Assembly (NCBI GenBank): GCA_001795385.1
Contig: MGOU01000015.1
Coordinates: 1 to 44,523, forward strand
Direction of reading: 5' to 3'
DNA: 44,523 bases
DNA from: Clostridiales bacterium GWD2_32_19
Lineage (GTDB): Bacteria; Bacillota; Clostridia; Lachnospirales; UBA12420
The position numbers and the translations under genes were made by a program. Each line of letters begins with the position of its first letter. The stretch's first letter is position 1. This document shows, piece after piece, positions 35,576-42,253 of this stretch. The notes below the pieces were generated by a model, which searched no databases, was not told the origin of the DNA, and was given only the letters and a program-made list of their open reading frames with translations.

Positions 35576-37123
35576 CTAATTTATATTCGTTATAGTATAT
35601 GCCGTGGCTGCTGTAGTTCCATTTTCTGTCCCCAATATTATATTTGACGAGCTTAAATATAACGCTGGGCGAACTCCTTGTATCCCGTTATAGGCAACAT
35701 CATTGAATACCAACCCATCTTGACTAACCTTACGAACATGACGAGAGTAGTCTGCATATGCATCTCTCAGCCAGTAGTACCATGTTGTTGTATCATTTAC
35801 CGGTCCAGCTGTATCATTTTCTATTACATCTGTTGTTACATATGACTTATAATATGTTGTTTTATCTGATAGTGAATTGTTGCTATATACATACTCGTTT
35901 AGTTCTTTAATATTTAAAATAAATATACTATCTGGTGTTGATGTGTCTTTATATCTTGCTGTATCGTAGTTTTCTACTGCTGTAATTGGATTAGTTTGAT
36001 TATATGTGTGATTCGTACTGCTACTCCCAATTGTCTTGATACTGTCATCTACTGATGCTAACATTGATTTATGCGTTACTGATATTATCTTATCTCTCTG
36101 TACCTGTGTGAAGTTACTGTCTGATAGGAATCCTGCTTCTGTATCATATGAGTTCAAATTAGATGCTACATGTAAGCTATCTGGTTTTTGTGTACTGTAT
36201 TCTACCGTGGCTAACGTACTATTTAGCCATTCACGCAAGTTACTCTTATCCCAGTTATTGTTTCCATATGTCTTTCTACCTTCATCTACTTCTGCATCAT
36301 CTGCTGCATCAAACGATTTTAAACATATTATTCTATCACTAAACAACATTAATTCCTGCGTTCCATCACTGTTTATATCCTCTTTTCCTATTACCCTCCA
36401 TATTATCGGTTTTGTTAGATATTTCCCAAACTGTATATAATCTCCCACTACTATCGTTTCTCCAGTATTAGCTAATACTATATCTATACTTTCTCCTATA
36501 CTCGCTACACCTAGAGTGGATATTGCCGCTCCCTCTGGTACACTTATGCTTTGCGTTTGTCCTACACCTGTGTTCGTAACAACCATTGTATAAACTGCTC
36601 CACTACCTTCTAATGCTTCTGGTGCTCCGTTTTCTACTATGATGTCAGCATCTTCAAAACCTGTTACTAGTACGCTAAATGTAAATGTGTATGTTATACT
36701 TGTTGCATTTGTCATATTAGGTGTACTGGCTGTTATAACCAGTGTTGGTGCTACTGGTCCGTTTAGTTTTACTATCGGTATACCTGCCACTACTTGTACT
36801 GCGTATGTACTCAGTGAATTTATTGGGTATTCTGGTCTTTCTTTTATTAACCCTTCTGCCACCATTGCATCTATTATGTCATCCTGATCAGCTACTGATT
36901 CATGACTCAGCATGTACATCTGTGCCTGGTTTTGCAGTGTTCTCATATTTTCATTGTGTGCTACTTGCTTTGCCTCATTACTTTTGTTTATAAATATTGG
37001 TATCGCTATTATTGAGAGCACTGCTAGTATTACTAAGACTGCTAAAAGTTCAAGCAAAGTAAAACCTTTACGCCTTAAACCTCGTCTTCTTGTTTTTCTA
37101 CTTTCCTTAGATAATATCATCAT
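35576..37123 (-). CDS. Prepilin-like protein with Ig-like and DUF6273-like domains
   Basis: 515 residues. A type IV prepilin signal is clear: a basic leader (RKTRRRGLRRKG), cleavage after Gly20, then FTLLELLAVLVILAVLSI with Glu at +5. The next 90 residues are pilin-like helix and spacer. Residues about 130-215 form a bacterial Ig-like repeat (PTLVITASTPNMTNATSITY then a SVPEGA end). Residues about 228-505 resemble DUF6273, a surface domain with C-type-lectin-like fold, marked by WRVIGKED, YGNNNWDKSNLREWLN, YYWLRDAYADYSRHVRKV and GVRPALYLSSS. The whole would be a membrane-held or pilus-tip pseudopilin with an adhesin-like head. AAAGGGAG precedes the ATG pair. No pilus assembly genes are nearby; 69-bp direct repeats flank it. 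Confidence 0.8.
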   Translation of the reverse strand: MMILSKESRKTRRRGLRRKGFTLLELLAVLVILAVLSIIAIPIFINKSNEAKQVAHNENMRTLQNQAQMYMLSHESVADQDDIIDAMVAEGLIKERPEYPINSLSTYAVQVVAGIPIVKLNGPVAPTLVITASTPNMTNATSITYTFTFSVLVTGFEDADIIVENGAPEALEGSGAVYTMVVTNTGVGQTQSISVPEGAAISTLGVASIGESIDIVLANTGETIVVGDYIQFGKYLTKPIIWRVIGKEDINSDGTQELMLFSDRIICLKSFDAADDAEVDEGRKTYGNNNWDKSNLREWLNSTLATVEYSTQKPDSLHVASNLNSYDTEAGFLSDSNFTQVQRDKIISVTHKSMLASVDDSIKTIGSSSTNHTYNQTNPITAVENYDTARYKDTSTPDSIFILNIKELNEYVYSNNSLSDKTTYYKSYVTTDVIENDTAGPVNDTTTWYYWLRDAYADYSRHVRKVSQDGLVFNDVAYNGIQGVRPALYLSSSNIILGTENGTTAATAYTITNIN

Positions 37124-37195
37124 TTCATCAGACTCCCTTTAATTCATATAATGTAATATTATATCGAATTATAGATTCATTGTCAATGTCTTTCG

Positions 37196-37264
37196 AACAA
37201 GAGTCACGAGAAACGCACGAATTTTTCATTCCCCTTATTGCATGTTTATACTCTAATTATTGGG
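37196..37264. repeat. 69-bp direct repeat, copy B
   Basis: Same orientation as copy A with three mismatches; begins 73 nt upstream of the prepilin-like start codon. Confidence 0.92.
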
Positions 37265-37272
37265 GGTTCTAT

Positions 37273-37311
37273 AATAGATGTTGGGATGTAAAAACTTCCA
37301 ACATCTATTTT
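37273..37311. terminator. Hairpin after the transposase fragment
   Basis: AATAGATGTTGG (37273-37284) pairs with CCAACATCTATT (37298-37309), followed by T-rich sequence on the plus strand and preceded on the other side by the ISAs1-like fragment. Possibly the end of a former element. Confidence 0.6.
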
Positions 37312-37318
37312 TAATGTT

Positions 37319-37435
37319 TTAATAAAAAATGGTTGCAAATATAGCTATCGCCACTATATCTGAAAGTAAATGTTTTACTTTTACTTGTTGTCTTATATCT
37401 TCTATATTTTTTAGTTTTTCTATAAATTCATCCAT
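37319..37435 (-). pseudogene. ISAs1-type transposase N-terminal fragment
   Basis: A 38-codon frame from an ATG: MDEFIEKLKNIEDIRQQVKV then KHLLSDIVAIAIFATIFY. This fits the N-terminal associated domain of ISAs1-family DDE transposases (pattern PDxR..K.KH.L.DIL.IAI.A), whose full length is about 370 residues. A stop follows at once, and the catalytic domain is absent. No ribosome site of note. It marks an old insertion near the prepilin-like cassette. Confidence 0.65.
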
Positions 37436-37771
37436 TGGTATATACTCCCACAAAATAGTTTTTGTTATATTTCAAACTATTTTCATGTGAATATATGTAA
37501 CAGATGTATTAGTTTTATATTACATTTAATGATAAAAAGTACAAGATTGCTTCATTCCTCGAAATGACAAAACTAGAAATTTTTCATGCGTTTGTCCTGA
37601 ACAAGAATTTTTGCGAAATACATACTTTTTTGAAATCTCTACAAAAATTTAGTACATGTAATCGCAAATCTTCCGTAATTTTTTTATTTTATCTATTTTT
37701 TGTATCACTAATAAACCCCGCCTCGTTATTCTAAGGAGAGTGTTCTTCTTAATGTGAGAATCTCTTTTTAT
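37436..37771. other. Noncoding, decayed spacer
   Basis: A/T-rich stretch without a supported gene. The only recognisable item is a degraded half copy of the REP-like element at 37543-37571 (AGATTGCTTCATTCCTCG followed by AAATGACAA). Confidence 0.55.
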
Positions 37772-38105
37772 TTATGCTACTAGCTTTCTAATGTCTCCTG
37801 CCTTGCCTGGCAATACTTTACCTTTTGCATTTTCAAGCATCATTATCAGCCCTATCCCTACAAATACATTCATTTTTTAATCCCCGTATTGTATGATTTT
37901 TAAAACATAAATCTCTGTCTATTCTTCCATTTACTCTTTCTACGCTTGTTCTTTTATTGTATAGTCTTATATATTTTTTACTTTCTCTCGCTACTTGTGT
38001 AAATATTCTTTTATCTATTTCTCGCTTTATTCTTATTCCTGTCTTAGCTTTGCATTCTTTTTGGTATTTGCAGCTTTTACAAGTGCAAGGTGCTTTATAT
38101 TTCAA
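37772..38105 (-). pseudogene. DDE transposase C-terminal fragment, frameshifted
   Basis: The first frame reads a Cys-rich stretch (CTCKSCKYQKECKAK), then REIDKRIFTQVARESKKY and YNKRTSVERVNGRIDRD, the C-terminal catalytic region of IS1182/IS5-like transposases (the R.SVER.NGR motif holds the last acidic residue). A frameshift in an A run after IRGLK breaks it; the next frame continues MNVFVGIGLIMMLENAKGK and ends at 37772, as intact family members do. The upstream portion is also out of frame (EEDRYSLK). The gene is dead. Confidence 0.75.
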
Positions 38106-38128
38106 ACTATATCTGTCCTCTTCATAGA

Positions 38129-38343
38129 CTAATGATCTAAATGATTATGCGTTAATATTACATAATTTATATCTTTTGCTGTTAACCCCTCTTTAGATAA
38201 TGCATCCAACAATTCTTTTCTGTTAATCCTAGGATCCACAACGATATTTTTATCTTCACCTTGTATTAAGGTTACCGTCGAATTTGCAAATTCTTCTTCA
38301 TCTATATTTTAGCGTAACCTTCTATTAAAATTTTAACTCTCAT
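38129..38343 (-). pseudogene. Metallo-beta-lactamase-fold hydrolase, N-terminal fragment
   Basis: Starts with MRVKILIEGYAK at an ATG that overlaps the wecB stop (ATGA), is frameshifted near codon 13, then reads EEFANSTVTLIQGEDKNIVV, DALSKEGLTAKDINYVILTH and NHLDH. That is the beginning of an MBL-fold protein up to the metal-binding HxHxDH motif, where it stops (TAG) and transposase sequence takes over. An intact protein would be about 200 residues or more. It was probably cotranscribed with wecB before the insertion. Confidence 0.7.
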
Positions 38344-39458
38344 ACCTTATATCTCCTTATTATCTCCACTATCTGCTTCCCTGCAGTTCCGTCTCCAAAT
38401 GGATTATTAGCCTGCGCCATTTTTTCGTATTCTAATTTATCACTTATCAGTATCTGTGCCGCATTTATTATTACTTCTTTATCTGTTCCTACAAGCTTAA
38501 GTGTACCTGCCTCTACTCCTTCTGGTCTTTCTGTCACATTTCTGAGGACTAAAACAGGTTTTCCAAGTGACGGTACTTCTTCTTGAATACCACCAGAATC
38601 AGTCATTACCAGAAAACACTTTGCCATTAGATTATGCATGTCTTCTATATCGAGGGGCTCTATGAGATGTATTTGTGGGTGACCTCCAAGTACTTTTAGA
38701 GCCACTTCCTGAACTGCTGGATTTTTATGTACTGCATAAACTATTACTACATCACTATTATCATTTGCAAGTTGTAGTGCCGCTTCACATATGTTTACAA
38801 GTGGCTCTCCAAGATTTTCACGCCTATGAGCTGTCATAACAATAACTTTTTTGTTTTTATAATCTATCTTATTCAGAACTTCCTCTTTAAATGTATATTC
38901 GTCCCTTATAGTGTAAGCCAGTACATCTATTGATGTATTTCCCGTAACATATATGATATCTTCATTTATATTTTCTTTAAGTAAATTTTGCTTTGCATTT
39001 TCGGTCGGTGCAAAATGTATATCAGCTATGCAGCCAGTTAATTTCCTATTCATTTCTTCTGGAAACGGTTCATATTTATTATAGGTTCTAAGCCCTGCCT
39101 CTATATGTCCTACTTTTATTTTATTATAAAATGCCGCTATCGAGGTCATTAAAACAGTGGCCGTGTCCCCCTGCACTAAAACTAAATCAGGTTTTTCCTG
39201 ATTTAATATCAAGTCCATTTTCTCGAGTATTCTCACACTTACACCAGTAAGAGTTTGTCTATCTTTCATAACATCCAAATCATATTTAGGTTTTATATCA
39301 AATATTTCTAGCACTTGATCAAGCATCTCTCTATGTTGTGCTGTAACACAGACTATGCTCTCTATATCCTCAATTTTTTCTAATTCCTTTATAACTGGCA
39401 TCATTTTTATCGCCTCAGGACGAGTACCAAAGATAGTCATAACTTTATATTTTTGCAT
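38340..39458 (-). CDS. wecB: UDP-N-acetylglucosamine 2-epimerase
   Basis: 372 residues; interconverts UDP-GlcNAc and UDP-ManNAc for teichoic acid or capsule synthesis. Conserved parts: FGTRPEAIKMMPVIKEL near residue 10, VQGDTATVLMTSIAAFY near 95, GHIEAGLRTYNKYEPFPEEM near 118-137, TAHRRENLGEP near 210, and VMTDSGGIQEEVPSLGKPVL near 285. The allosteric non-hydrolysing type fits (Bacillus MnaA/YvyH). GGAGG precedes the ATG. The downstream start of the MBL fragment overlaps its stop. It lies next to a wecA/tagO-like gene, which together supply lipid-linked wall polymers. Confidence 0.96.
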   Translation of the reverse strand: MQKYKVMTIFGTRPEAIKMMPVIKELEKIEDIESIVCVTAQHREMLDQVLEIFDIKPKYDLDVMKDRQTLTGVSVRILEKMDLILNQEKPDLVLVQGDTATVLMTSIAAFYNKIKVGHIEAGLRTYNKYEPFPEEMNRKLTGCIADIHFAPTENAKQNLLKENINEDIIYVTGNTSIDVLAYTIRDEYTFKEEVLNKIDYKNKKVIVMTAHRRENLGEPLVNICEAALQLANDNSDVVIVYAVHKNPAVQEVALKVLGGHPQIHLIEPLDIEDMHNLMAKCFLVMTDSGGIQEEVPSLGKPVLVLRNVTERPEGVEAGTLKLVGTDKEVIINAAQILISDKLEYEKMAQANNPFGDGTAGKQIVEIIRRYKV

Positions 39459-39481
39459 ATAATTACCTCCGTAATGAGTTT

Positions 39482-39513
39482 TTCCCTCCCCCTACAACAA
39501 AGGGAGAGGGGAA
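39482..39513 (-). terminator. Hairpin between wecA-like gene and wecB
   Basis: Imperfect inverted repeat, TTCCCTCCCCCT with AGGGAGAGGGGAA, G+C rich for this window. It may weaken read-through from wecB toward... the gap, or belong to a dispersed repeat; a T tract is not obvious. Confidence 0.4.
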
Positions 39514-39603
39514 TAATCCTTAAGTTCTTGCAAATATCATTTTTTATGTTTTTTTATGTTCTTTCATGTTAAATTCTTCATCTTACGTAGCGCGCCTACA
39601 ATT

Positions 39604-40641
39604 TCATTCTTCCTTTATACCGCCACTTGATACAATATATAATATTATCATAAGTAATACAAACACACCTAATCCATAATATATACCTTTCTGTGATACT
39701 AATATCCCGAGTATACCAAAAGCTATACTTATCCCATAAAGTGTTAAAACTGCATTTTTATGGCTTAGCCCTTTATCTATCAGCTTGTGATGTATATGTC
39801 CGCGATCAGGTGTCATGATTGGTTTACCAGTCAGTATTCTTCTGAATATTGCAAACATAGTGTCAAAAATAGGTAGTCCAAGTACTATAATAGGTACTAT
39901 AAGCGCCGCTACCATGTATCCTTTGAATAATCCGAGCATTGAAGATATGCTTAAAATAAATCCCAGAAACATGGCTCCTGTATCACCCATAAATATCTTT
40001 GCTGGATTAAAATTATATGGTAAAAATCCTAAGCACGAGCCCACAAGTGCAATAGTCATTACAACTGCTATGTCATTACCTGCAAGAATTGCTAGTATCA
40101 TAAGACATATTGCTGCTATACTAGAAACCCCTGCAGCCAGTCCATCTAGTCCATCTATAAGGTTTACTGCGTTTGTTACTCCTACTATCCACAAAATAGA
40201 TATTACCATACTTATAAGATTACTATCTATTTTGATCATACCATCTCCGATGAACGGCCATGATAAGATATCAATTCTCACCCCACACGCTACAACGATT
40301 GTAGCTGCTAGTATCTGGAAAAACAACTTTTGTTTTGCCTTAAGTGTTAGAATATCATCAAAAAAACCTAACAAAAATATTATTAATCCACCGATAACTA
40401 TTCCTATAGATTTTTTTAAATCAAATTCTTCAAGCATAGGCATGAATATTAGTATAGTCACCATAAATCCCATAACTATAGCAATACCACCCATCCTTGG
40501 CATAGGTTTCGTATGCATGTCTCTTGCCCTTGGATATGCTACCGCTCCAATCTTTATAGAAATCCACTTACTAACAGGTGTACTCATATATGTTACTATA
40601 AACGCTGTAAACAGCGCTAATAAATATAATTTTAAATCCAT
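39604..40641 (-). CDS. Undecaprenyl-phosphate GlcNAc-1-phosphate transferase (WecA/TagO-like)
   Basis: 345 residues, about ten to eleven membrane segments. It belongs to the polyprenyl-phosphate N-acetylhexosamine-1-phosphate transferase family. Key motifs: DMHTKPMPRMGGIAIV near 40, the DD pair in GFFDDILTLKAKQK near 92, NLIDGLDGLAAG near 160, FMGDTGAMFLGF near 215, and the HIHH motif in DRGHIHHKLIDKGLS near 280. It starts wall-teichoic-acid or related polymer synthesis on undecaprenyl phosphate at the inner membrane face. Specific symbol is not given because TagO and WecA cannot be told apart here. Its ribosome site is weak (GGGGGT). Confidence 0.92.
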   Translation of the reverse strand: MDLKLYLLALFTAFIVTYMSTPVSKWISIKIGAVAYPRARDMHTKPMPRMGGIAIVMGFMVTILIFMPMLEEFDLKKSIGIVIGGLIIFLLGFFDDILTLKAKQKLFFQILAATIVVACGVRIDILSWPFIGDGMIKIDSNLISMVISILWIVGVTNAVNLIDGLDGLAAGVSSIAAICLMILAILAGNDIAVVMTIALVGSCLGFLPYNFNPAKIFMGDTGAMFLGFILSISSMLGLFKGYMVAALIVPIIVLGLPIFDTMFAIFRRILTGKPIMTPDRGHIHHKLIDKGLSHKNAVLTLYGISIAFGILGILVSQKGIYYGLGVFVLLMIILYIVSSGGIKEE

Positions 40642-40675
40642 GTCTAAAAACCCCCAAGAAACAATTATGTTTTTG

Positions 40676-40704
40676 GGTTCCTTCCCTACCTTAGGGAGAG
40701 AACC
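40676..40704 (-). terminator. Hairpin downstream of rpiB
   Basis: GGTTCCTTCCCT (40676-40687) pairs imperfectly with AGGGAGAGAACC (40693-40704), 59 nt past the rpiB stop. A second A/T and C-rich inverted repeat overlaps it on the wecA side. Likely separates the rpiB and wecA-like transcripts. Confidence 0.5.
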
Positions 40705-40762
40705 TCAACTCGTTATACTATTACTGTTATAAATGCCTTCCTCTATATTTTATCATCACATT

Positions 40763-41212
40763 TTACTCATTTTCTATTTTCTCTATTTTTTTCATTCTTA
40801 CTTCATCTCTTTGCCTATGCATTTTTTCAAAATCCGCTCCTAAAAAGCTATCTACTATAGCTTTTGCCATTTCCAATCCAACTATTCTAGATCCAAATGC
40901 TATTACATTAGCACCATTATGTTCACGCGCTAGTTTCGCACTAATAGGCTCCGAACAAGCCCCTGCATGTACCCCACGAACTTTATTGGCCACTATAGAT
41001 ACTCCTATGCCTGTACCACATATAAGTATACCTAAATCACATTCACTCGTTGATACCTTTTTTGCAACTATATATGCAAGATCCGGATAATCATCATCTG
41101 ATTTATATTCATATGCTCCACAATCACAAATATCTATGCCTTTTTCTTTCAAATATGTTATAATCTCCTCTTTCATTTCAAACCCCGCATGATCACTTCC
41201 TATTGCAATCAT
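40763..41212 (-). CDS. rpiB: Ribose 5-phosphate isomerase B
   Basis: 149 residues. The RpiB/LacAB fold is shown by MIAIGSDHAGFEMKEEI at the start (Asp8, His9), the catalytic Cys in LICGTGIGVSIVANKVRGVH near 64-83 and AREHNGANVIAFGSRIVG near 105-122. It interconverts ribose 5-phosphate and ribulose 5-phosphate in the pentose phosphate pathway. GGGGGTG precedes the ATG. It follows ywlE by 11 nt, as in Bacillus (ywlE-ywlF), so the two form an operon. Confidence 0.96.
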   Translation of the reverse strand: MIAIGSDHAGFEMKEEIITYLKEKGIDICDCGAYEYKSDDDYPDLAYIVAKKVSTSECDLGILICGTGIGVSIVANKVRGVHAGACSEPISAKLAREHNGANVIAFGSRIVGLEMAKAIVDSFLGADFEKMHRQRDEVRMKKIEKIENE

Positions 41213-41223
41213 ATAAGCACCCC

Positions 41224-41676
41224 CTATTTAGTTAATTTATCTACTACGATTTCAACATACTTCTTTATTTCTACAGCACATTCCTTATATACAGATATTC
41301 CATACCCATACGGGTCGACAACATCTAAATCGTTTTTATCATTTTTTGCATATTCCTTTAATGTATACACCTTATTATTTGCTTCTGGAAATATACTTAA
41401 GATATAGCGTTTATGTTCTATGCTCATAGCAAGAACTATATCTGATTTCTTTATATCATCTTTTGTTACTTGTATTGATCTGTGTGTTATAGTATCAAGT
41501 CCGTATTCAAGCATAGTTACTGCCACTTCTCCTGTAATAGGTTTAGAGTAATTTACATTTATCCCTCTTGAAAATATGTAAGCATCCATATCATTCTTTA
41601 CAAATATATCTTTTGCAAATGCTTCTGCCATTGGACTTCTGCATGTATTGCCTGTACATACAAATAAAATATTCAT
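41224..41676 (-). CDS. ywlE: YwlE-like protein-arginine phosphatase
   Basis: 150 residues of the low-molecular-weight phosphatase fold. The P-loop is ILFVCTGNTCRSPMAEA with Cys7 and Arg13, and the general acid Asp sits in VVDPYGYG near 118. Residue 11 is Thr. In Bacillus YwlE this Thr, in place of the bulkier residue of tyrosine phosphatases, allows dephosphorylation of phosphoarginine made by McsB; the identity here supports the same specificity but does not prove it. TTGGAGG precedes the ATG. First gene of ywlE-rpiB, with a sigma-A promoter upstream. Confidence 0.9.
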   Translation of the reverse strand: MNILFVCTGNTCRSPMAEAFAKDIFVKNDMDAYIFSRGINVNYSKPITGEVAVTMLEYGLDTITHRSIQVTKDDIKKSDIVLAMSIEHKRYILSIFPEANNKVYTLKEYAKNDKNDLDVVDPYGYGISVYKECAVEIKKYVEIVVDKLTK

Positions 41677-41711
41677 AGAAAACCTCCAATATAATTATTA
41701 ATACTATCCCC

Positions 41712-41740
41712 ATTTTACTCTAATAAAAATAAAAAATCAA
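41712..41740 (-). promoter_or_regulatory. Promoter for ywlE-rpiB
   Basis: Minus strand TTGATT (41740-41735), 17 bp, TAAAAT (41717-41712), 36 nt upstream of the start codon. Confidence 0.6.
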
Positions 41741-41768
41741 GAGAAATTGATTATTTTTACATTTACAC

Positions 41769-41797
41769 TTGAATTTTATTCGATTTTATATTAAAAT
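41769..41797 (+). promoter_or_regulatory. Promoter for the membrane protein/VirD4-like pair
   Basis: Plus strand TTGAAT (41769-41774), 17 bp, TAAAAT (41792-41797), 44 nt before the start codon. It is back-to-back with the ywlE promoter. Confidence 0.6.
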
Positions 41798-41841
41798 AAG
41801 TATATAAATACTAAGAAACTTATTTGAAAGGGGGAATTAAA

Positions 41842-42216
41842 TTGGATATTTGGAGTATACTGGGAATTATTTTACTTGTCTTGCTCATTACAGCTGGTAT
41901 TCTTTTTTTATTGTATAAAAAATTTGTAGTTCCTAAAATGAAGAAATATGATGATATGATGAAAGAGCATAAAACAACCATGTCAATATTTATTATTAGT
42001 AAATCTAAAGGGAAATTAACAGATGAGAATATACCCAAAAGTGTAATTGATCAAATACCTAAGCTATATAGAGGCAGAAAATTTCCTCTAGTTAAAGCCA
42101 AAGTAGGTCCTCAAATTGTCACTCTTATTGCAGACGATAGGATATTTGATAAAATCCCAGTTAAAAAAATGGTTAAAGCCGACATTGCAGGAATGTACTT
42201 AGTTGATGTAAGATAG
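41842..42216 (+). CDS. Single-pass membrane protein upstream of VirD4-like ATPase
   Basis: 124 residues: one N-terminal membrane segment (about 4-24; IWSILGIILLVLLITAGILF), a basic stretch (KKFVVPKMKKY), and a soluble C-terminal domain with IPKSVIDQIPKLYRGRKFPL then VKAKVGPQIVTLIADDRIFD and IPVKKMVKADIAGMYL. I do not know its function. Start is TTG at 41842, 7 nt after GGGGG; an earlier TTG overlaps the ribosome site. The next gene is 37 nt on, so a two-gene operon is likely. A cytoplasmic domain close to the VirD4-like ATPase suggests it works at the membrane with it. Confidence 0.7.
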   Translation: MDIWSILGIILLVLLITAGILFLLYKKFVVPKMKKYDDMMKEHKTTMSIFIISKSKGKLTDENIPKSVIDQIPKLYRGRKFPLVKAKVGPQIVTLIADDRIFDKIPVKKMVKADIAGMYLVDVR

Positions 42217-42253
42217 AAGTTGTTACATCGTAGTTCGAAAGGAGTCGTCATTA

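Noticed and set aside
35576-37123. Target gene of a diversity-generating retroelement
   Set aside because: The lectin-like head invites the idea, but no reverse transcriptase, template repeat or second copy of its 3' end is visible in the window.
39815-40732. 305-codon plus-strand frame
   Set aside because: It is antisense to the clear wecA/tagO-like gene, has Pro/Ser/Ile-rich shadow composition and no plausible ribosome site.
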